A stretch of 64,000 bases of DNA. Origin: Corallococcus carmarthensis. Lineage in GTDB: Bacteria > Myxococcota > Myxococcia > Myxococcales > Myxococcaceae. The stretch lies in the NCBI RefSeq assembly GCF_003611695.1, contig NZ_RAWE01000005.1:62001-126000 (forward strand), in the 5' to 3' direction. Numbering within the stretch: the first letter of the stretch is position 1; every line of letters starts with the position of its first letter. Position numbers and translations under genes: made by a program. Shown piece by piece: positions 19,672 through 29,812 of this stretch. The notes under the pieces are model-generated. The model was not told where the DNA came from, searched no databases, and saw only the letters and a list, made by a program, of their open reading frames with translations.

Positions 19672-20498
19672 TTACGGCAACAGGTGCCTCACGAACTGCA
19701 CATAGACGAACACCAGCGGCGCATTGAAGATGAGCGCGTCGATGCGGTCGAGGATGCCGCCGTGTCCGGGAATGAGCTTTCCGGAGTCCTTCACGCCGTA
19801 GGCGCGCTTGAGCATGGACTCGCACAGGTCGCCCACGGGGCCCAGGAGGCCGCCGGCGATGCCCAGCACCACACAGTCCCACACGGTGAAGATGGGGAAG
19901 AAGCCGAGCTTGGCGACGAACATGCCCAGCACGGAGCCGACCATGCCGCCGAAGAAGCCCTCCCACGTCTTGTTCGGGCTCACCGCGGGGTAGAGCTTGT
20001 GCTTCCCGAGGAAGCGCCCCGCGAAGTACGCCAGCGTGTCGTTGGCCCAGGTGATGGTCAGCGCGCAGATGACCCACGCGAGCCCTTCGCCGGGCAAGAG
20101 GCGCAGCGCGGACAGCGCGGTGAGGCCGATGGACCCGTAGAGGAAGCCCGTGACGAGGTGCGCGGCCCGGGTAGGGGCCTCCGCGAGCACGCCCCGGAAC
20201 AGGTTGTAGATCCACGCGAAGAAGAAGAAGACGGACGTCACCCAGAAGGCGGTTTCGCCCGTGCGCGCGGCGTCCCGCAGGGGGAGCAGCGGCATGACGA
20301 AGGCGGCGGCCATGCCCACCCAGGCGGCGGCGCCCAGGCGCTTCTGCGTGATGAGGTAGTACTCACCGGCGCACACGGCCGCGGCCGCGCCCAGGAGGAT
20401 GGCGCTGTAGTACCCGCCCAGGAACAGCAGCAGGAGGACCAGCGGCAGCAGGGTGATGCCGGTGACAATCCGGATGAGGAGGTTCTTGTTCTTCTCGT

Positions 20499-20502
<4 letters not shown>
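19672..20502 (-). CDS. cdsA: Phosphatidate cytidylyltransferase
   Basis: 276-residue polytopic inner-membrane enzyme that makes CDP-diacylglycerol from phosphatidate and CTP, the branch point of phospholipid synthesis. The family signature is complete: SMLKRAYGVKDSGKLIPGHG continuing to GILDRID, including the Asp, Lys and His residues used for metal and substrate. Multiple hydrophobic segments fill the first 190 residues. Its ATG overlaps the uppS stop by 4 nt (20499-20502). Confidence 0.95.
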
Positions 20503-21296
<794 letters not shown>

Positions 21297-21420
21297 GAAG
21301 CCGCGCACCCTAGCGGCGGCGCCGCGTCGCGTCCACGGGCGCGTGGCCGCCCGGTCCCTCTCCACGGGTAGGCGGTCGTCTGGAGGGGGTGAACGGTTCA
21401 TGAGGGGACAGGAGCCCGGT

Positions 21421-21426
21421 TAAAGT
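21421..21426 (+). promoter_or_regulatory. -10-like TAAAGT before the ATG at 21435
   Basis: TAAAGT ends 8 nt before ATG 21435, and the interval GGGCTTCC has no ribosome-binding site. Matches the -10 consensus at 4 of 6 positions. A weak TTCATG lies about 18 nt upstream. Possible promoter of a nearly leaderless transcript. Confidence 0.35.
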
Positions 21427-21434
21427 GGGCTTCC

Positions 21435-22271
21435 ATGAAAACTGCTCATGCCCTGCCCTCCTTCCGGCTGCTCGGTGGGCTGCTCGGGTTCTGTGTGTTC
21501 GGGTTGGGTCCGGCCTTCGGGCAGGCGGCGGCGACGGGGACCGCGGCGTCCCGGCCCGCGGGCACGTACTTCGACGCGGCCATGGCGGAGGCCGCCCGAC
21601 TGTATGAGGACCTGGAGTCCGAGCAGGCGCTGGCGGCGGTGACCCGGGCGCGGCGGCTGGCCCGTTCGGAGGCGGAGCGCAGCGCGGCGGCCATCTACGA
21701 GGGCGTCATCCTGGCGGACATGGGGCGGCGCGACGAGGCGCTGGCGTCGTTCCGGGCGGGGTTGGTGCTGACGCCGGAGGCGAAGCTGCCGGCGAAGGTG
21801 TCTCCGAAGGTGGAGGGTGACTTCGAGTCGGTGCGGAGCGCGGTGCGGCAGGAGCGCGCGGCGTTGGAGAAGCCGGCGGATGCGCCGGTGCGGCCTCCCG
21901 TGGTGGAGACGCCGGCCCCGTTGAGTCCGCCCGTGGTCGCGGCGGCGCCTGCTCCGGCGCCGGGGGTGGACCTGAAGGCGGATGCCCGTGAGCGCGGGAT
22001 GCGCCGTGTGCCGACGGTGTCGTGGGTGCTGCTGGGGACGGGCGTGCTGGCGGGTGGCGTGGGCTCTGTCTTCGGGCTCCAGTCGCGCGGCAACGTGAGC
22101 TCGGCGCGCGAGGCGGACCTGTCCGCGGACGTGGGCGGACATCTGGACGACGCGCGGGGCCAGGCGGTCGTGGCGAACGTCCTCTTCGGCACGGCGGTCG
22201 CGGCGGCGGCGGGCGCGGTCACGACGTACTTCCTGAGCGGAGAGGCCACGGCTTCGGTGGGCACTCCGTGA
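21435..22271 (+). CDS. Exported TPR-like membrane protein
   Basis: 278 residues. A signal peptide (residues 1-29) is followed by helical repeats resembling TPRs (AAMAEAARLYEDLESEQALAA, EGVILADMGRRDEALASFR), about residues 45-105. A Pro/Val/Ala linker covers residues 145-185. Two hydrophobic segments follow (VSWVLLGTGVLAGGVGSVFG and ANVLFGTAVAAAAGAVTTYF). The architecture, with a periplasmic TPR part and two helices near the end, is common in myxobacteria but unnamed. The stop overlaps the GTG start of the MopE-RCC1 lipoprotein gene, so the two are probably translated together. Confidence 0.75.
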   Translation: MKTAHALPSFRLLGGLLGFCVFGLGPAFGQAAATGTAASRPAGTYFDAAMAEAARLYEDLESEQALAAVTRARRLARSEAERSAAAIYEGVILADMGRRDEALASFRAGLVLTPEAKLPAKVSPKVEGDFESVRSAVRQERAALEKPADAPVRPPVVETPAPLSPPVVAAAPAPAPGVDLKADARERGMRRVPTVSWVLLGTGVLAGGVGSVFGLQSRGNVSSAREADLSADVGGHLDDARGQAVVANVLFGTAVAAAAGAVTTYFLSGEATASVGTP

Positions 22272-24280
22272 GGGTCGTGCGAGCGGTGACGCTGGGGGTG
22301 TTGCTGCTGTGCGGCTGCTCCGTGCCCAAGGATGACGACGTCATCCTGCGGCGGTTCTGCGCGAACACTGGCGTGGACTTCCAGGACGCGACATTCCGGC
22401 TGACGGATCCGTCGGCCTGCGACCGGGGCATGGCCGTGGACGTCGTCAGTGGGACCTCGAGCCCGGGCTGCGTCCAGGTCTCTCTCCAGGATGCAGACAA
22501 GCGGCTGCTCGCCTCCACCCAGTTGCTGGGGCCGACCCGGGTCACGCCGGATCAGGCTCGCGGTCTGCGCATCCTGCTGTCGGAGGCGCAGGGGACGACG
22601 TTCCGGCTGCTCGCGGAGTCCTTCGCGGGCAATGCCTGTGACGGGGCTCCGTCCACGCAGACTCTCCAGTTCGTCGACGTTCCCAGGGGAACGGTGCGAA
22701 GCGTCCGGATCGATGTGTCCCAGAGCGACGCGGATGGGGATGGCCATCCGTCCATCGCCACGGGAGGCACGGACTGCGACGACGCGAACGCGAACATCCA
22801 TCCCGGCGCCACGGAACTCTGCGACGGCGTGGACAACAACTGCGTGGACGGCGAGGCGGACGCGCCGGGCATGCGGACGTGGTTCCCGGATCAGGATGGA
22901 GATGGCTACGGCGTGGCCGTGATGGCCTGTGTGGGACCCTTGGGGCTGGTGGCGAGCCAGGGTGGTGACTGCGATGACACGAATGCCAGCATCCATCCCG
23001 GTCAGAGCGAGCTTCGCTGCGATGACCGTGACGACAACTGCAATGGCCAGAAGGATGAAGGCCTGCCCATCCTGTCGTGGTACCGGGACGCGGATGGGGA
23101 CGGATATGGCGACGTGACTCAAGGTGTCTCGGGTTGCGCGCCGCCGCCCAACCACGTGGCCCTCGCCACCGACTGCGATGACACCCGTGCGGACATCCGT
23201 CCAGATGTGGCGGAAACCAAGGACTTCAAGGACAACAACTGCAATGGCGCCATGGATGAGGGGCTCTTCCCGGGCCCGCGCATGGCCGCCACCTGGTTCT
23301 CCAATCTGGCGGTCACGCCCGCTGGAACGGACTGGGGATGGGGGTCCAATCGATACAACATTCTCGGGGACGTGCCCGGCGACAAGTCCCCTGCTCGACT
23401 CTACGAATCAACGCTCAAGAATGTCGCGACCGTGACCACCGGCCTGCTTCACGCGTTGGCGCTGTTGCGGGACGGGACCCTCATGTCCTGGGGAGACAAC
23501 GTCTACGGGCAAGTGGGAAATGGAGACCTGAACCCGCCCCGCACCCCCCAACGACTCCCGGGCATCAAGGACGTCGTCGCCGTTGCCGCTGGAGACGGCC
23601 ATTCCCTGGCGCTCACGCGGGATGGCACGTTGTGGGCCTGGGGCAACAACGATTCGGGCCAGTTGGGTGACGGAAGCAAGACGAGTCGCAATGTCCCAGC
23701 CCAGGTCCCGGGCATGCCAGGGCTCATCGCCATCACCGCGCAGGGCTACAAGTCCCTGGCCTTGAGGTCCGATGGCACCGTCTGGCTCCTCTACGACGCA
23801 GGCACCGGGCAGGTCCCCTTGAGGGTCCCCGGGCTGACAGGAGTCGCGGCCATCGCCTCAACCTTCAGGTATGACCTGGCCTTGAAGGCGGATGGAACCG
23901 TCTGGGTATGGAACGGTGACGGCATCAAGACACCGCCCAGACAGTTCGCGGGCATCACGACCGTGATGGCCCTCACGACCGGCGGCGACCATGTGCTCGC
24001 ACTGAAGCAGGACGGAACCGTCTGGGCATGGGGCGCCAACTCCTCCGGCCAGCTTGGAGACGGGACCAGCACGGAGCGCGCGGCTCCAGTACAGGTCACA
24101 GGGCTCACGGACGTCGCATCGCTGGCCGCGGGCAGCTACCACTCGCTCGCCGTGAAACAGGACGGAAGCGTCTGGGGTTGGGGGTTCAACGACTCCGGGT
24201 TGATCGACGATTCGGGAATGGATGTCCTCACGCCGAAACAGCTCGCGGGACCGGGCGCCTGGAGCCTGACGTCGCCTTGA
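22268..24280 (+). CDS. Lipoprotein with three MopE-type metal-binding motifs and RCC1 repeats
   Basis: 670-residue secreted lipoprotein. GTG 22268 overlaps the upstream stop (GTGA). The signal ends with LLLCGC, an unusual but usable lipobox (Cys17). Three Asp/Asn/Cys modules of the MopE copper-binding type follow (about residues 150-340), each with a DCDD...DDNC/DNNC core, for example DCDDTRADIRPDVAE with DNNCNGAMDEG. From about residue 350 to the end lie RCC1-like blades (GDGHSLALTRDGTLWAWG, GDHVLALKQDGTVWAWG, GSYHSLAVKQDGSVWGWG), enough for a single propeller. Metal binding is inference from the family. The role is not known; exposure on the cell surface is likely. Confidence 0.85.
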   Translation: MRVVRAVTLGVLLLCGCSVPKDDDVILRRFCANTGVDFQDATFRLTDPSACDRGMAVDVVSGTSSPGCVQVSLQDADKRLLASTQLLGPTRVTPDQARGLRILLSEAQGTTFRLLAESFAGNACDGAPSTQTLQFVDVPRGTVRSVRIDVSQSDADGDGHPSIATGGTDCDDANANIHPGATELCDGVDNNCVDGEADAPGMRTWFPDQDGDGYGVAVMACVGPLGLVASQGGDCDDTNASIHPGQSELRCDDRDDNCNGQKDEGLPILSWYRDADGDGYGDVTQGVSGCAPPPNHVALATDCDDTRADIRPDVAETKDFKDNNCNGAMDEGLFPGPRMAATWFSNLAVTPAGTDWGWGSNRYNILGDVPGDKSPARLYESTLKNVATVTTGLLHALALLRDGTLMSWGDNVYGQVGNGDLNPPRTPQRLPGIKDVVAVAAGDGHSLALTRDGTLWAWGNNDSGQLGDGSKTSRNVPAQVPGMPGLIAITAQGYKSLALRSDGTVWLLYDAGTGQVPLRVPGLTGVAAIASTFRYDLALKADGTVWVWNGDGIKTPPRQFAGITTVMALTTGGDHVLALKQDGTVWAWGANSSGQLGDGTSTERAAPVQVTGLTDVASLAAGSYHSLAVKQDGSVWGWGFNDSGLIDDSGMDVLTPKQLAGPGAWSLTSP

Positions 24281-24289
24281 GCCGGACCG

Positions 24290-26176
24290 TCACTCCGCCG
24301 CGAGGTTGAGCTTGAAGACGTTGTCCTGCCCCGCCTTCACCTCGAAAGCGCGGGTCACGTCCTTGCCCAGGTCCTTGTTCACGACGCGGACCTGATGTGA
24401 GCCCTCCGTCGCCTCCACGGCGGCGAAGGGCGTCTGGCCCAGGCTCTTGCCGTCCAGGTACACCGTGCCGAACGGACGGACGCGGAACTCCACCTTGCCC
24501 TTGGGCAGGTCGCGACGGGCCGGGGTGGCCGTGCGCCGGACGGTCGGCGTGCCCGTGCTGGCCGTCACGGGCTTCACGGCGGCCGAGGGTCGCGGCGTCT
24601 GCGGCACGCTCGGAGCCTCCTCCGCCGGGCGCGTTTCCACAGGGTTCGCCGTCGCGGGCTTCACCTCGGCCACGACGGCCGGAGTGTCACTCCCCACGCC
24701 AGGAGATGCAGGGAGCACCGGCGCCACGCGCACTTCGGGCACGGTGGGCGGCGCCTTCGGCTCCAACGGCCTCACAGGTGCGTCATCGCTCCGAGCCACC
24801 GTCGGAACGGATGCACTCACAGGTACGGGGGACTTGTCGCCCAGGCCCACGAGCGCCATTCCGCTCACGACGCCCAACACGCTCAACCCCACCGCCGCGC
24901 CCACCAGCTTCGCGCCCAGGATCACCGCCGCCCTCACGCGCGTCCTGGAAGCCCCGGCTGCTGGAGCGTCTCCTGCGACGGAGCCCTTCTGAACTTTCGG
25001 AGGCCGCGACGCGGAAGCCTCGCCCAACAGACTGCCCGCCGAAGGCGTCGCGGGATCCGTCGCCGCATCGAACCGGCTCGACGGCATGTCGTTCCCCGAA
25101 GCCGTGACCACGGGCGCCGCCATCGACCCTCGCGAGGCCAACGGCTCCCACGCCGTGCCCACACGGCCGGGCATGGGCGTCGGCGCGGCTTCCGGCGCAC
25201 GGGCCACGACGGGCGCCGTCACCCGCCCCTTCGCGGGCGTGGGCGCCACGGGCATGGCCTCCACCCCTTCCATCACCTGCGCCACCAGCCGGGCAATCTG
25301 ATACGCGCCCACCGGTTCGCCCAGCGACAGCACGAAGCGCTCCAGGTCCGCCTGGAACGCGCGGCAGTCCGGGTAGCGCTGCTCACGGTCCTTCGCGAGC
25401 GCCTTGTCCAGGATGCGCTGCATCGCCTCCGGCAGGTCCGGCCGGCGCGTCAGCGCGGGCACGAACGGCTCGAAGAGGATGGCCTGCATCATGCTGACAT
25501 CCGTCGTCGCGTCGAAGGGCCGCTTCCCGGTGAGCAGTTCGTAGAGCACGATGCCCAGCGCGTACACGTCCACGCGCCCGTCCATGCCCTTGGCCTGGAG
25601 CTGCTCCGGCGGCATGTACGCCACCTTGCCCTTCACCACGCCCGTCGCCGTGCGGTGACTCTGCCCCGCCACCTTCGCGATGCCGAAGTCCACCACCTTC
25701 ACCGTGCCCTGCCGCGACACCAGCACGTTCTCCGGACTGATGTCCCGGTGCACCAGCCCCAGCGGCGCGCCCGTCTCCGGGTCCGCCAGCTCGTGCGCGA
25801 ACGCCAGCCCCTCCGCCGCGGAGGCCACCATCTTCGCGCACACCGCGGGCGACAGCGGCTGCTTCAGCTCCATGGAGCGTTTGATCAGCCGGCGCAGCGT
25901 GGGCCCGTCGATGTACTCCATCGCCAGGAAGTAGCTGCCGTCCGCCTCGCCGAAGTCGAAGATCTGCACCACGTTCGGATGGTCCAACCGGGCGGCCAGC
26001 TGCGCCTCGCCCAGGAACATCTCCACGAACGCCTCGTCCTCCGCCAGGTGCGGCAGGATGCGCTTGAGCACCAGCGTCTTCTCGAAGCCCCGGGGTCCCG
26101 CCGCCTTCGCGAGGAACACCTCCGCCATGCCTCCCGAGGCGAGCTTCCGCACGAGCTGGTACTTCCCCAATTGCAT
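24290..26176 (-). CDS. Ser/Thr protein kinase with PEGA-domain C terminus
   Basis: 628 residues. The kinase domain occupies about 1-270: glycine loop [14 protein letters not shown]-type Lys38 (LVLKRI), [13 protein letters not shown] and the PEQ motif after the activation loop (AYMPPEQL). All catalytic residues are present. A long Pro/Ala/Thr linker with a membrane helix at about residues 420-445 ([20 protein letters not shown]) leads to a PEGA domain ([20 protein letters not shown]). The kinase part is cytoplasmic and the PEGA part outside the inner membrane. ATG 26174-26176 is conserved in position with the next gene. The two kinase genes share their upstream block, showing duplication. Confidence 0.94.
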   Translation of the reverse strand: MQLGKYQLVRKLASGGMAEVFLAKAAGPRGFEKTLVLKRILPHLAEDEAFVEMFLGEAQLAARLDHPNVVQIFDFGEADGSYFLAMEYIDGPTLRRLIKRSMELKQPLSPAVCAKMVASAAEGLAFAHELADPETGAPLGLVHRDISPENVLVSRQGTVKVVDFGIAKVAGQSHRTATGVVKGKVAYMPPEQLQAKGMDGRVDVYALGIVLYELLTGKRPFDATTDVSMMQAILFEPFVPALTRRPDLPEAMQRILDKALAKDREQRYPDCRAFQADLERFVLSLGEPVGAYQIARLVAQVMEGVEAMPVAPTPAKGRVTAPVVARAPEAAPTPMPGRVGTAWEPLASRGSMAAPVVTASGNDMPSSRFDAATDPATPSAGSLLGEASASRPPKVQKGSVAGDAPAAGASRTRVRAAVILGAKLVGAAVGLSVLGVVSGMALVGLGDKSPVPVSASVPTVARSDDAPVRPLEPKAPPTVPEVRVAPVLPASPGVGSDTPAVVAEVKPATANPVETRPAEEAPSVPQTPRPSAAVKPVTASTGTPTVRRTATPARRDLPKGKVEFRVRPFGTVYLDGKSLGQTPFAAVEATEGSHQVRVVNKDLGKDVTRAFEVKAGQDNVFKLNLAAE

Positions 26177-26220
26177 GGACCCAGAGCTTTCCCACGGATC
26201 ACCGGAAAAGTGAAACCCCT
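26177..26220 (-). promoter_or_regulatory. Conserved upstream block of the PEGA kinase gene
   Basis: About 44 bp upstream of ATG 26176 matches, with few changes, the block before the neighbouring kinase-like gene. It holds a near-inverted repeat, CTTTTCC and GGGAAAG, about 10 bp apart (core at 26186-26217). No ribosome-binding site is evident between the block and ATG. It may be a promoter/operator kept through the duplication. Confidence 0.5.
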
Positions 26221-26264
26221 GCCCGGCGCGGGCGTCCACCGGCGCACGGGACCGTCCCCGCTTC

Positions 26265-27179
26265 TCACGTCACCGCTGCCGCCCACCGGGCCAGCGCGTC
26301 CGGGCCCACCGGTTCGTCCAGGGACAGGATGAAGCGCTCCAGGTCCGCCTGGAACGCGCGGCAGTCCGCGTAGCGCTGCTCACGGTCCTTCGTGAGCGCC
26401 CGCTCCAGGATGCGCTGGAGCGCCTCTGGCAGGTCCAGCCGGCGCTCCACCGCGGGCACGAAGGACTCGGAGAGGATGGCCTTGAAGAGGGCCACCGTGT
26501 CCGTCGCGTCGAAGGGATACCGGCCGGTGAGCAGTTCGTAGAGCATCATCCCCAGCGCGTACACGGCATCACCGACGACCTGGGGCTGGCCCTGGACGTA
26601 CGCCAGCGACAGGTACGGCAGCTTGTGCTCCAGCCGGGACGCGCGAGTGCGAAGGTCCTGCGCCTCCGACCGCGTCATGCCGAAGTCGCCCACCTTCACG
26701 ACGCCCTCGCGGGACACCCAGACGTTCTCCGGCCGGACGTCGCGGGGGTCCACCCCCTCCTGAAACGGCCCCTGCCCCTCCACGTCCAGCACCGCGTGCG
26801 CGTACGCCAGCCCCTCGGCGGCGAGCGACACCAGCTTCGCGCACAGGCCCGGCGGCAGCGGCAGCCGCTGTGCCGCGGCCCACTGGAGGAGCCGGCGCAC
26901 AGTGGGTCCGTCGACGTACTCCGTCACCAGGAAGGGGCGGCCGTCCGCTTCACCGGCATCCACCACCCGCACCACATTGGGATGGTCCAGCCGGGCGGCC
27001 CGCTGCGCCTCGGCCCGGAACGTCGCGACGAGGTCCTCCTGCCCCGCCACCGCCGCGAGGACCCGCTTGAGCACCCGCGGCGCCCCGGAACCTCCAGGCC
27101 CGTCCGCGCTCACGAGGAACGTCTCCGTCACCTCCCCCGAAGCGAGCGTCCGGATGACCCGATAGTTCCCGATTTGCAT
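26265..27179 (-). CDS. Degenerate Ser/Thr kinase (probable pseudokinase)
   Basis: 304 residues, a kinase domain only. It resembles the PEGA kinase throughout ([20 protein letters not shown] against [17 protein letters not shown]) but carries several losses. The glycine loop reads [10 protein letters not shown], missing two of three glycines. HRD is PRD (Pro145-Arg146-Asp147). The APE/PEQ end of the activation segment is replaced by [13 protein letters not shown]. The alpha-F Asp reads Ala in GDAVYALG. Lys38, Asp147, Asn152 and DFG (165-167) remain. Catalysis is therefore doubtful but not excluded. There is no linker, membrane helix or PEGA domain. It lies 88 bp upstream of the active copy, in the same direction. 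Confidence 0.88.
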   Translation of the reverse strand: MQIGNYRVIRTLASGEVTETFLVSADGPGGSGAPRVLKRVLAAVAGQEDLVATFRAEAQRAARLDHPNVVRVVDAGEADGRPFLVTEYVDGPTVRRLLQWAAAQRLPLPPGLCAKLVSLAAEGLAYAHAVLDVEGQGPFQEGVDPRDVRPENVWVSREGVVKVGDFGMTRSEAQDLRTRASRLEHKLPYLSLAYVQGQPQVVGDAVYALGMMLYELLTGRYPFDATDTVALFKAILSESFVPAVERRLDLPEALQRILERALTKDREQRYADCRAFQADLERFILSLDEPVGPDALARWAAAVT

Positions 27180-27225
27180 GGTCCGTGCGCTTTCCCACGG
27201 CTCACTGGAAAAGTGAAACACCCCC
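27180..27225 (-). promoter_or_regulatory. Conserved upstream block of the pseudokinase gene
   Basis: Near copy of the block at 26177-26220, again with CTTTTCC and GGGAAAG about 10 bp apart (core at 27189-27219). On the other strand the -35 of the divergent kinase gene begins at 27268, so both promoters can fit in 128 bp. Confidence 0.5.
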
Positions 27226-27267
27226 AGGGGCCGAGCGTCCGCTGGCTCCCAGGTGATGTCTGCGTGT

Positions 27268-27297
27268 TTGACCGTGACGTGACGTGCTCCGTAGGAT
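27268..27297 (+). promoter_or_regulatory. Sigma-70-like promoter of the kinase gene at 27308
   Basis: TTGACC (27268-27273), an 18-bp spacer and TAGGAT (27292-27297). The -10 ends 10 nt before ATG 27308 and no Shine-Dalgarno sequence is present, so the mRNA would begin with at most a few bases of leader. Confidence 0.55.
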
Positions 27298-27307
27298 CCG
27301 CGCTCCC

Positions 27308-28423
27308 ATGCCTCCCAAGGCCATTGGTCCCTACCGCGTGCTGGAGACGCTCGGCAGTGGCGGAGCCGGGACCGTCTATCGGGCCCTGGACCGCCGCAGC
27401 AACGACGAGGTCGCGCTGAAGCTCCTGTCGACGGGTGGCCCGTCGCTGGACGACCGCGCGGCCCGGAGACTCGCGCGCGAATTCGAAACGCTGGCGGATC
27501 TGGCCCACCCCAACGTGGTGAAGGTCTTCGAGGCCGGTGTCCACGCGGGCCAGCCGTACCTGGCCATGGAGCTCATCGAAGGGCTCACGCTGCGCCACTA
27601 CCTGGACGTGAGCTTCAACGACCTGCACACGCCCACGCCCTCCTCGCGCTTCCCGCTCACCATCCGCCGCACCGCGGATGACGACTTCGGCAGCGTCGAC
27701 AGCCCGGACGAGGAAGAGGACGACGAGGTCGAGGACGACGGCACCTTCGGCCTGAACGCCTTCGCGGAGGAGGCGCCCAGCGAGGACCTGGCCAGCTTCC
27801 ACGGCGCCGGGGACGACTCGGATTCGGACGGGATGCGGGTGGTGGACCCGCGCCGGGCCGCCCCTCGCGCGCCGCCGCCCGCCTCGCGCCCCGCCACGCC
27901 GAAGCTGGCGGACCTCAACCGTCCGGAGCGCATGGGCAAGCTGAAGGACGCCATGCTCCAGGTGTGCGAGGCGCTGGCGTACATCCATGGCCACGGGCTG
28001 GTGCACCGGGACCTGAAGCCGTCCAACATCATGGTGGACGACGACCGGCAGGTGCGGCTGATGGACTTCGGCCTGGCCAAGTTCCTCGCCGACGACGCGG
28101 GCATCACCGCGGACGGCAAGCTGGTGGGCACCTACCGGTACATGGCCCCGGAGCAGATTCTCGGGGAGCCGCTGGATGGGCGCTCGGACCTGTACAGCCT
28201 GGGCGTCATCCTGTACGAGCTGATGAGCGGGCGTCCGCCGTTCGACGCGAAAACGCCGCACGAGCTGTGGCGTCAGGTGCTGGAGACGGAACCCCCGCCG
28301 CTGCTCGCGCTCAACCTGCATGGCGACCCGCAGCTGGCGCGGGTGGCCCATCGCCTCATCCGCAAGGAGCCGGACGACCGGTTCCAGACGGCCGAGGAAG
28401 TGTACGAGGCCCTCTCCGAGTGA
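27308..28423 (+). CDS. Ser/Thr protein kinase with a ~105-residue acidic insert
   Basis: 371-residue soluble kinase without membrane helix. Glycine loop [10 protein letters not shown], Lys38, HRDLKPSN (His233, Asp235), DFG (253-255), APEQ and [10 protein letters not shown] are intact, so it should phosphorylate Ser/Thr. Between the hinge (ending near residue 100) and the helix before the catalytic loop (from residue 209) lies a stretch of about 105 residues that is acidic then Pro/Arg-rich ([32 protein letters not shown]). A normal kinase has about 25 residues here. The next gene starts inside its stop codon (GTGA), coupling it to an RluA-type pseudouridine synthase. Confidence 0.93.
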   Translation: MPPKAIGPYRVLETLGSGGAGTVYRALDRRSNDEVALKLLSTGGPSLDDRAARRLAREFETLADLAHPNVVKVFEAGVHAGQPYLAMELIEGLTLRHYLDVSFNDLHTPTPSSRFPLTIRRTADDDFGSVDSPDEEEDDEVEDDGTFGLNAFAEEAPSEDLASFHGAGDDSDSDGMRVVDPRRAAPRAPPPASRPATPKLADLNRPERMGKLKDAMLQVCEALAYIHGHGLVHRDLKPSNIMVDDDRQVRLMDFGLAKFLADDAGITADGKLVGTYRYMAPEQILGEPLDGRSDLYSLGVILYELMSGRPPFDAKTPHELWRQVLETEPPPLLALNLHGDPQLARVAHRLIRKEPDDRFQTAEEVYEALSE

Positions 28424-29361
28424 CCACGACGACGACGCACACCCTCACCGTGGACGCCGCGAAGGCGGGCCAGCGGGTGGACCTGTTCGCGGGCGAGGCC
28501 CTCGGCCTGTCCCGCGCGCGCATGAAGCGCCTCTTCGAGGAGGGCCAGGTGCGCGTGGACGGCCGCCCCGCGAAGAAGGGGCTCCTCGTCACCGCCGGCC
28601 AGAAGGTCACCGTGACGGTGGAGGAGGCCCCGCGCGAGGCCGTGCCCGACACGGACTTCCCGCTCAGCATCCTGCACGAGGACGCAGCCCTGCTCTTCGT
28701 GGACAAGCCCGCCGGCCGTCCGTCGCACCCGCTGCAACCGGGCGAGACGGGCACCGTGGCCAACGCGCTGGTGGCGCGCTACCCGGAGGTCGCGCAGGCG
28801 TCCCAGGATCCGCGCGAGGGCGGCCTCTGCCACCGGCTGGACGTGGAGACGTCCGGAGTCCTCGCGGCGGCCCGCACGCGTGAAGCCTGGACCGCCGTGC
28901 GTGAGGCCTTCAGCAACCGCGCGGTGGACAAGCGCTACCTCGCCCTGGTGACGGGCCCGCTGGCGGACGAGGGCGAGGTGGAGGTGCCGCTGCGCCACCA
29001 CCCCCGCCACCCGGACCGCGTGGAGCCCGCCCCCTACGGCGCCGAGGACGCGCGCGAGGCCCTGTCCCATTTCCGGGTGCTGGCCCGGACCGGGGACTAC
29101 AGCCTGGTGGAGGTGAAGATCCTCACCGGCGTGCTGCACCAGGTGCGCGCGCACCTGGCGGGCGTGGGCGCGCCGCTCGTGGGGGACGTGCTCTACGGCG
29201 GCCGCGAGGCGCCGGAGCTGGGGCGGTTCTTCCTGCACGCCCGCTCGCTCACCGTGCCGCACCCGGTGACGAAGGAGCCCGTGAAGGTGGAGAGCCCGCT
29301 GCCGCAGGACCTGGTGGCGGAGCTTTCGAGGCACGGGCTGTCGTGGCCCGTGGCCGGCTAG
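28420..29361 (+). CDS. RluA-family pseudouridine synthase
   Basis: 313 residues with a GTG start overlapping the kinase stop. An S4 RNA-binding domain (about 10-70, [20 protein letters not shown]) precedes the RluA catalytic domain. The motif [11 protein letters not shown] carries the catalytic Asp of the HRLD type. The segment [20 protein letters not shown], where the family has the GRxHQIR motif, reads [10 protein letters not shown]. The target uridine in rRNA or tRNA cannot be told from sequence. The 3' end overlaps the convergent yjbQ gene by 4 nt. Confidence 0.92.
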   Translation: MTTTTTHTLTVDAAKAGQRVDLFAGEALGLSRARMKRLFEEGQVRVDGRPAKKGLLVTAGQKVTVTVEEAPREAVPDTDFPLSILHEDAALLFVDKPAGRPSHPLQPGETGTVANALVARYPEVAQASQDPREGGLCHRLDVETSGVLAAARTREAWTAVREAFSNRAVDKRYLALVTGPLADEGEVEVPLRHHPRHPDRVEPAPYGAEDAREALSHFRVLARTGDYSLVEVKILTGVLHQVRAHLAGVGAPLVGDVLYGGREAPELGRFFLHARSLTVPHPVTKEPVKVESPLPQDLVAELSRHGLSWPVAG

Positions 29362-29771
29362 TCGCCCATCACCTTGACGATGACGCGCTTGCGGCGCTGG
29401 CCGTCGAACTCCGCGTAGAAGCACTGCTGCCAGGGGCCCAGGTCGAGCTTGCCGGCGGTGACGGGAATCAACACCTGATGGTGGACGAGCATGGACTTGA
29501 GGTGCGCGTCGCCGTTGTCCTCGCCGGTGCGGTGGTGGCGGTAGTCGGGGCCGGAGGGCGCCAGGTGCTGGAGCCAGTCCCAGATGTCCTCGTGGAGGCC
29601 GGGTTCGTCGTCGTTGACGAAGACGCCCGCGGTGATGTGCATGGCGGACACCAGCACCATGCCCTCCTGGATGCCGCTCTTCTTCACCAGGGCGGCCACG
29701 GTGTCCGTGACGCGCACCAGCTCGCGGCGGGCCTTCGTCTCGAACCAGAGGTATTCGGTGAGGGTCTTCAT
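29358..29771 (-). CDS. YjbQ/UPF0047 family protein
   Basis: 137-residue protein of the YjbQ family, for which a secondary thiamine-phosphate synthase activity has been reported in E. coli. The family motifs are visible: [48 protein letters not shown] and [14 protein letters not shown]. The His residues and Glu in these motifs form the likely metal/active site. ATG 29769-29771 gives the family N terminus. Its physiological role is uncertain. Confidence 0.88.
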   Translation of the reverse strand: MKTLTEYLWFETKARRELVRVTDTVAALVKKSGIQEGMVLVSAMHITAGVFVNDDEPGLHEDIWDWLQHLAPSGPDYRHHRTGEDNGDAHLKSMLVHHQVLIPVTAGKLDLGPWQQCFYAEFDGQRRKRVIVKVMGD

Positions 29772-29796
29772 GGCTCGCACTGTCAGAGGGGGCCAC

Positions 29797-29802
29797 TAGA
29801 GT
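29797..29802 (+). promoter_or_regulatory. -10-like TAGAGT before dinB
   Basis: TAGAGT ends 10 nt before ATG 29813, with no ribosome-binding site between. It overlaps the alternative GTG start at 29801, which argues for the ATG. I see no clear -35 and no LexA box. Confidence 0.35.
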
Positions 29803-29812
29803 GACTCACGCC

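Noticed and set aside
27464-28131. Possible frameshifted or fused gene inside the kinase insert
   Set aside because: The frame is continuous from glycine loop to C lobe, so the extra sequence is an insert, not a break.
29772-29812. LexA/SOS box before dinB
   Set aside because: No CTG-N10-CAG or other paired SOS-like site is visible in the 41-bp gap.
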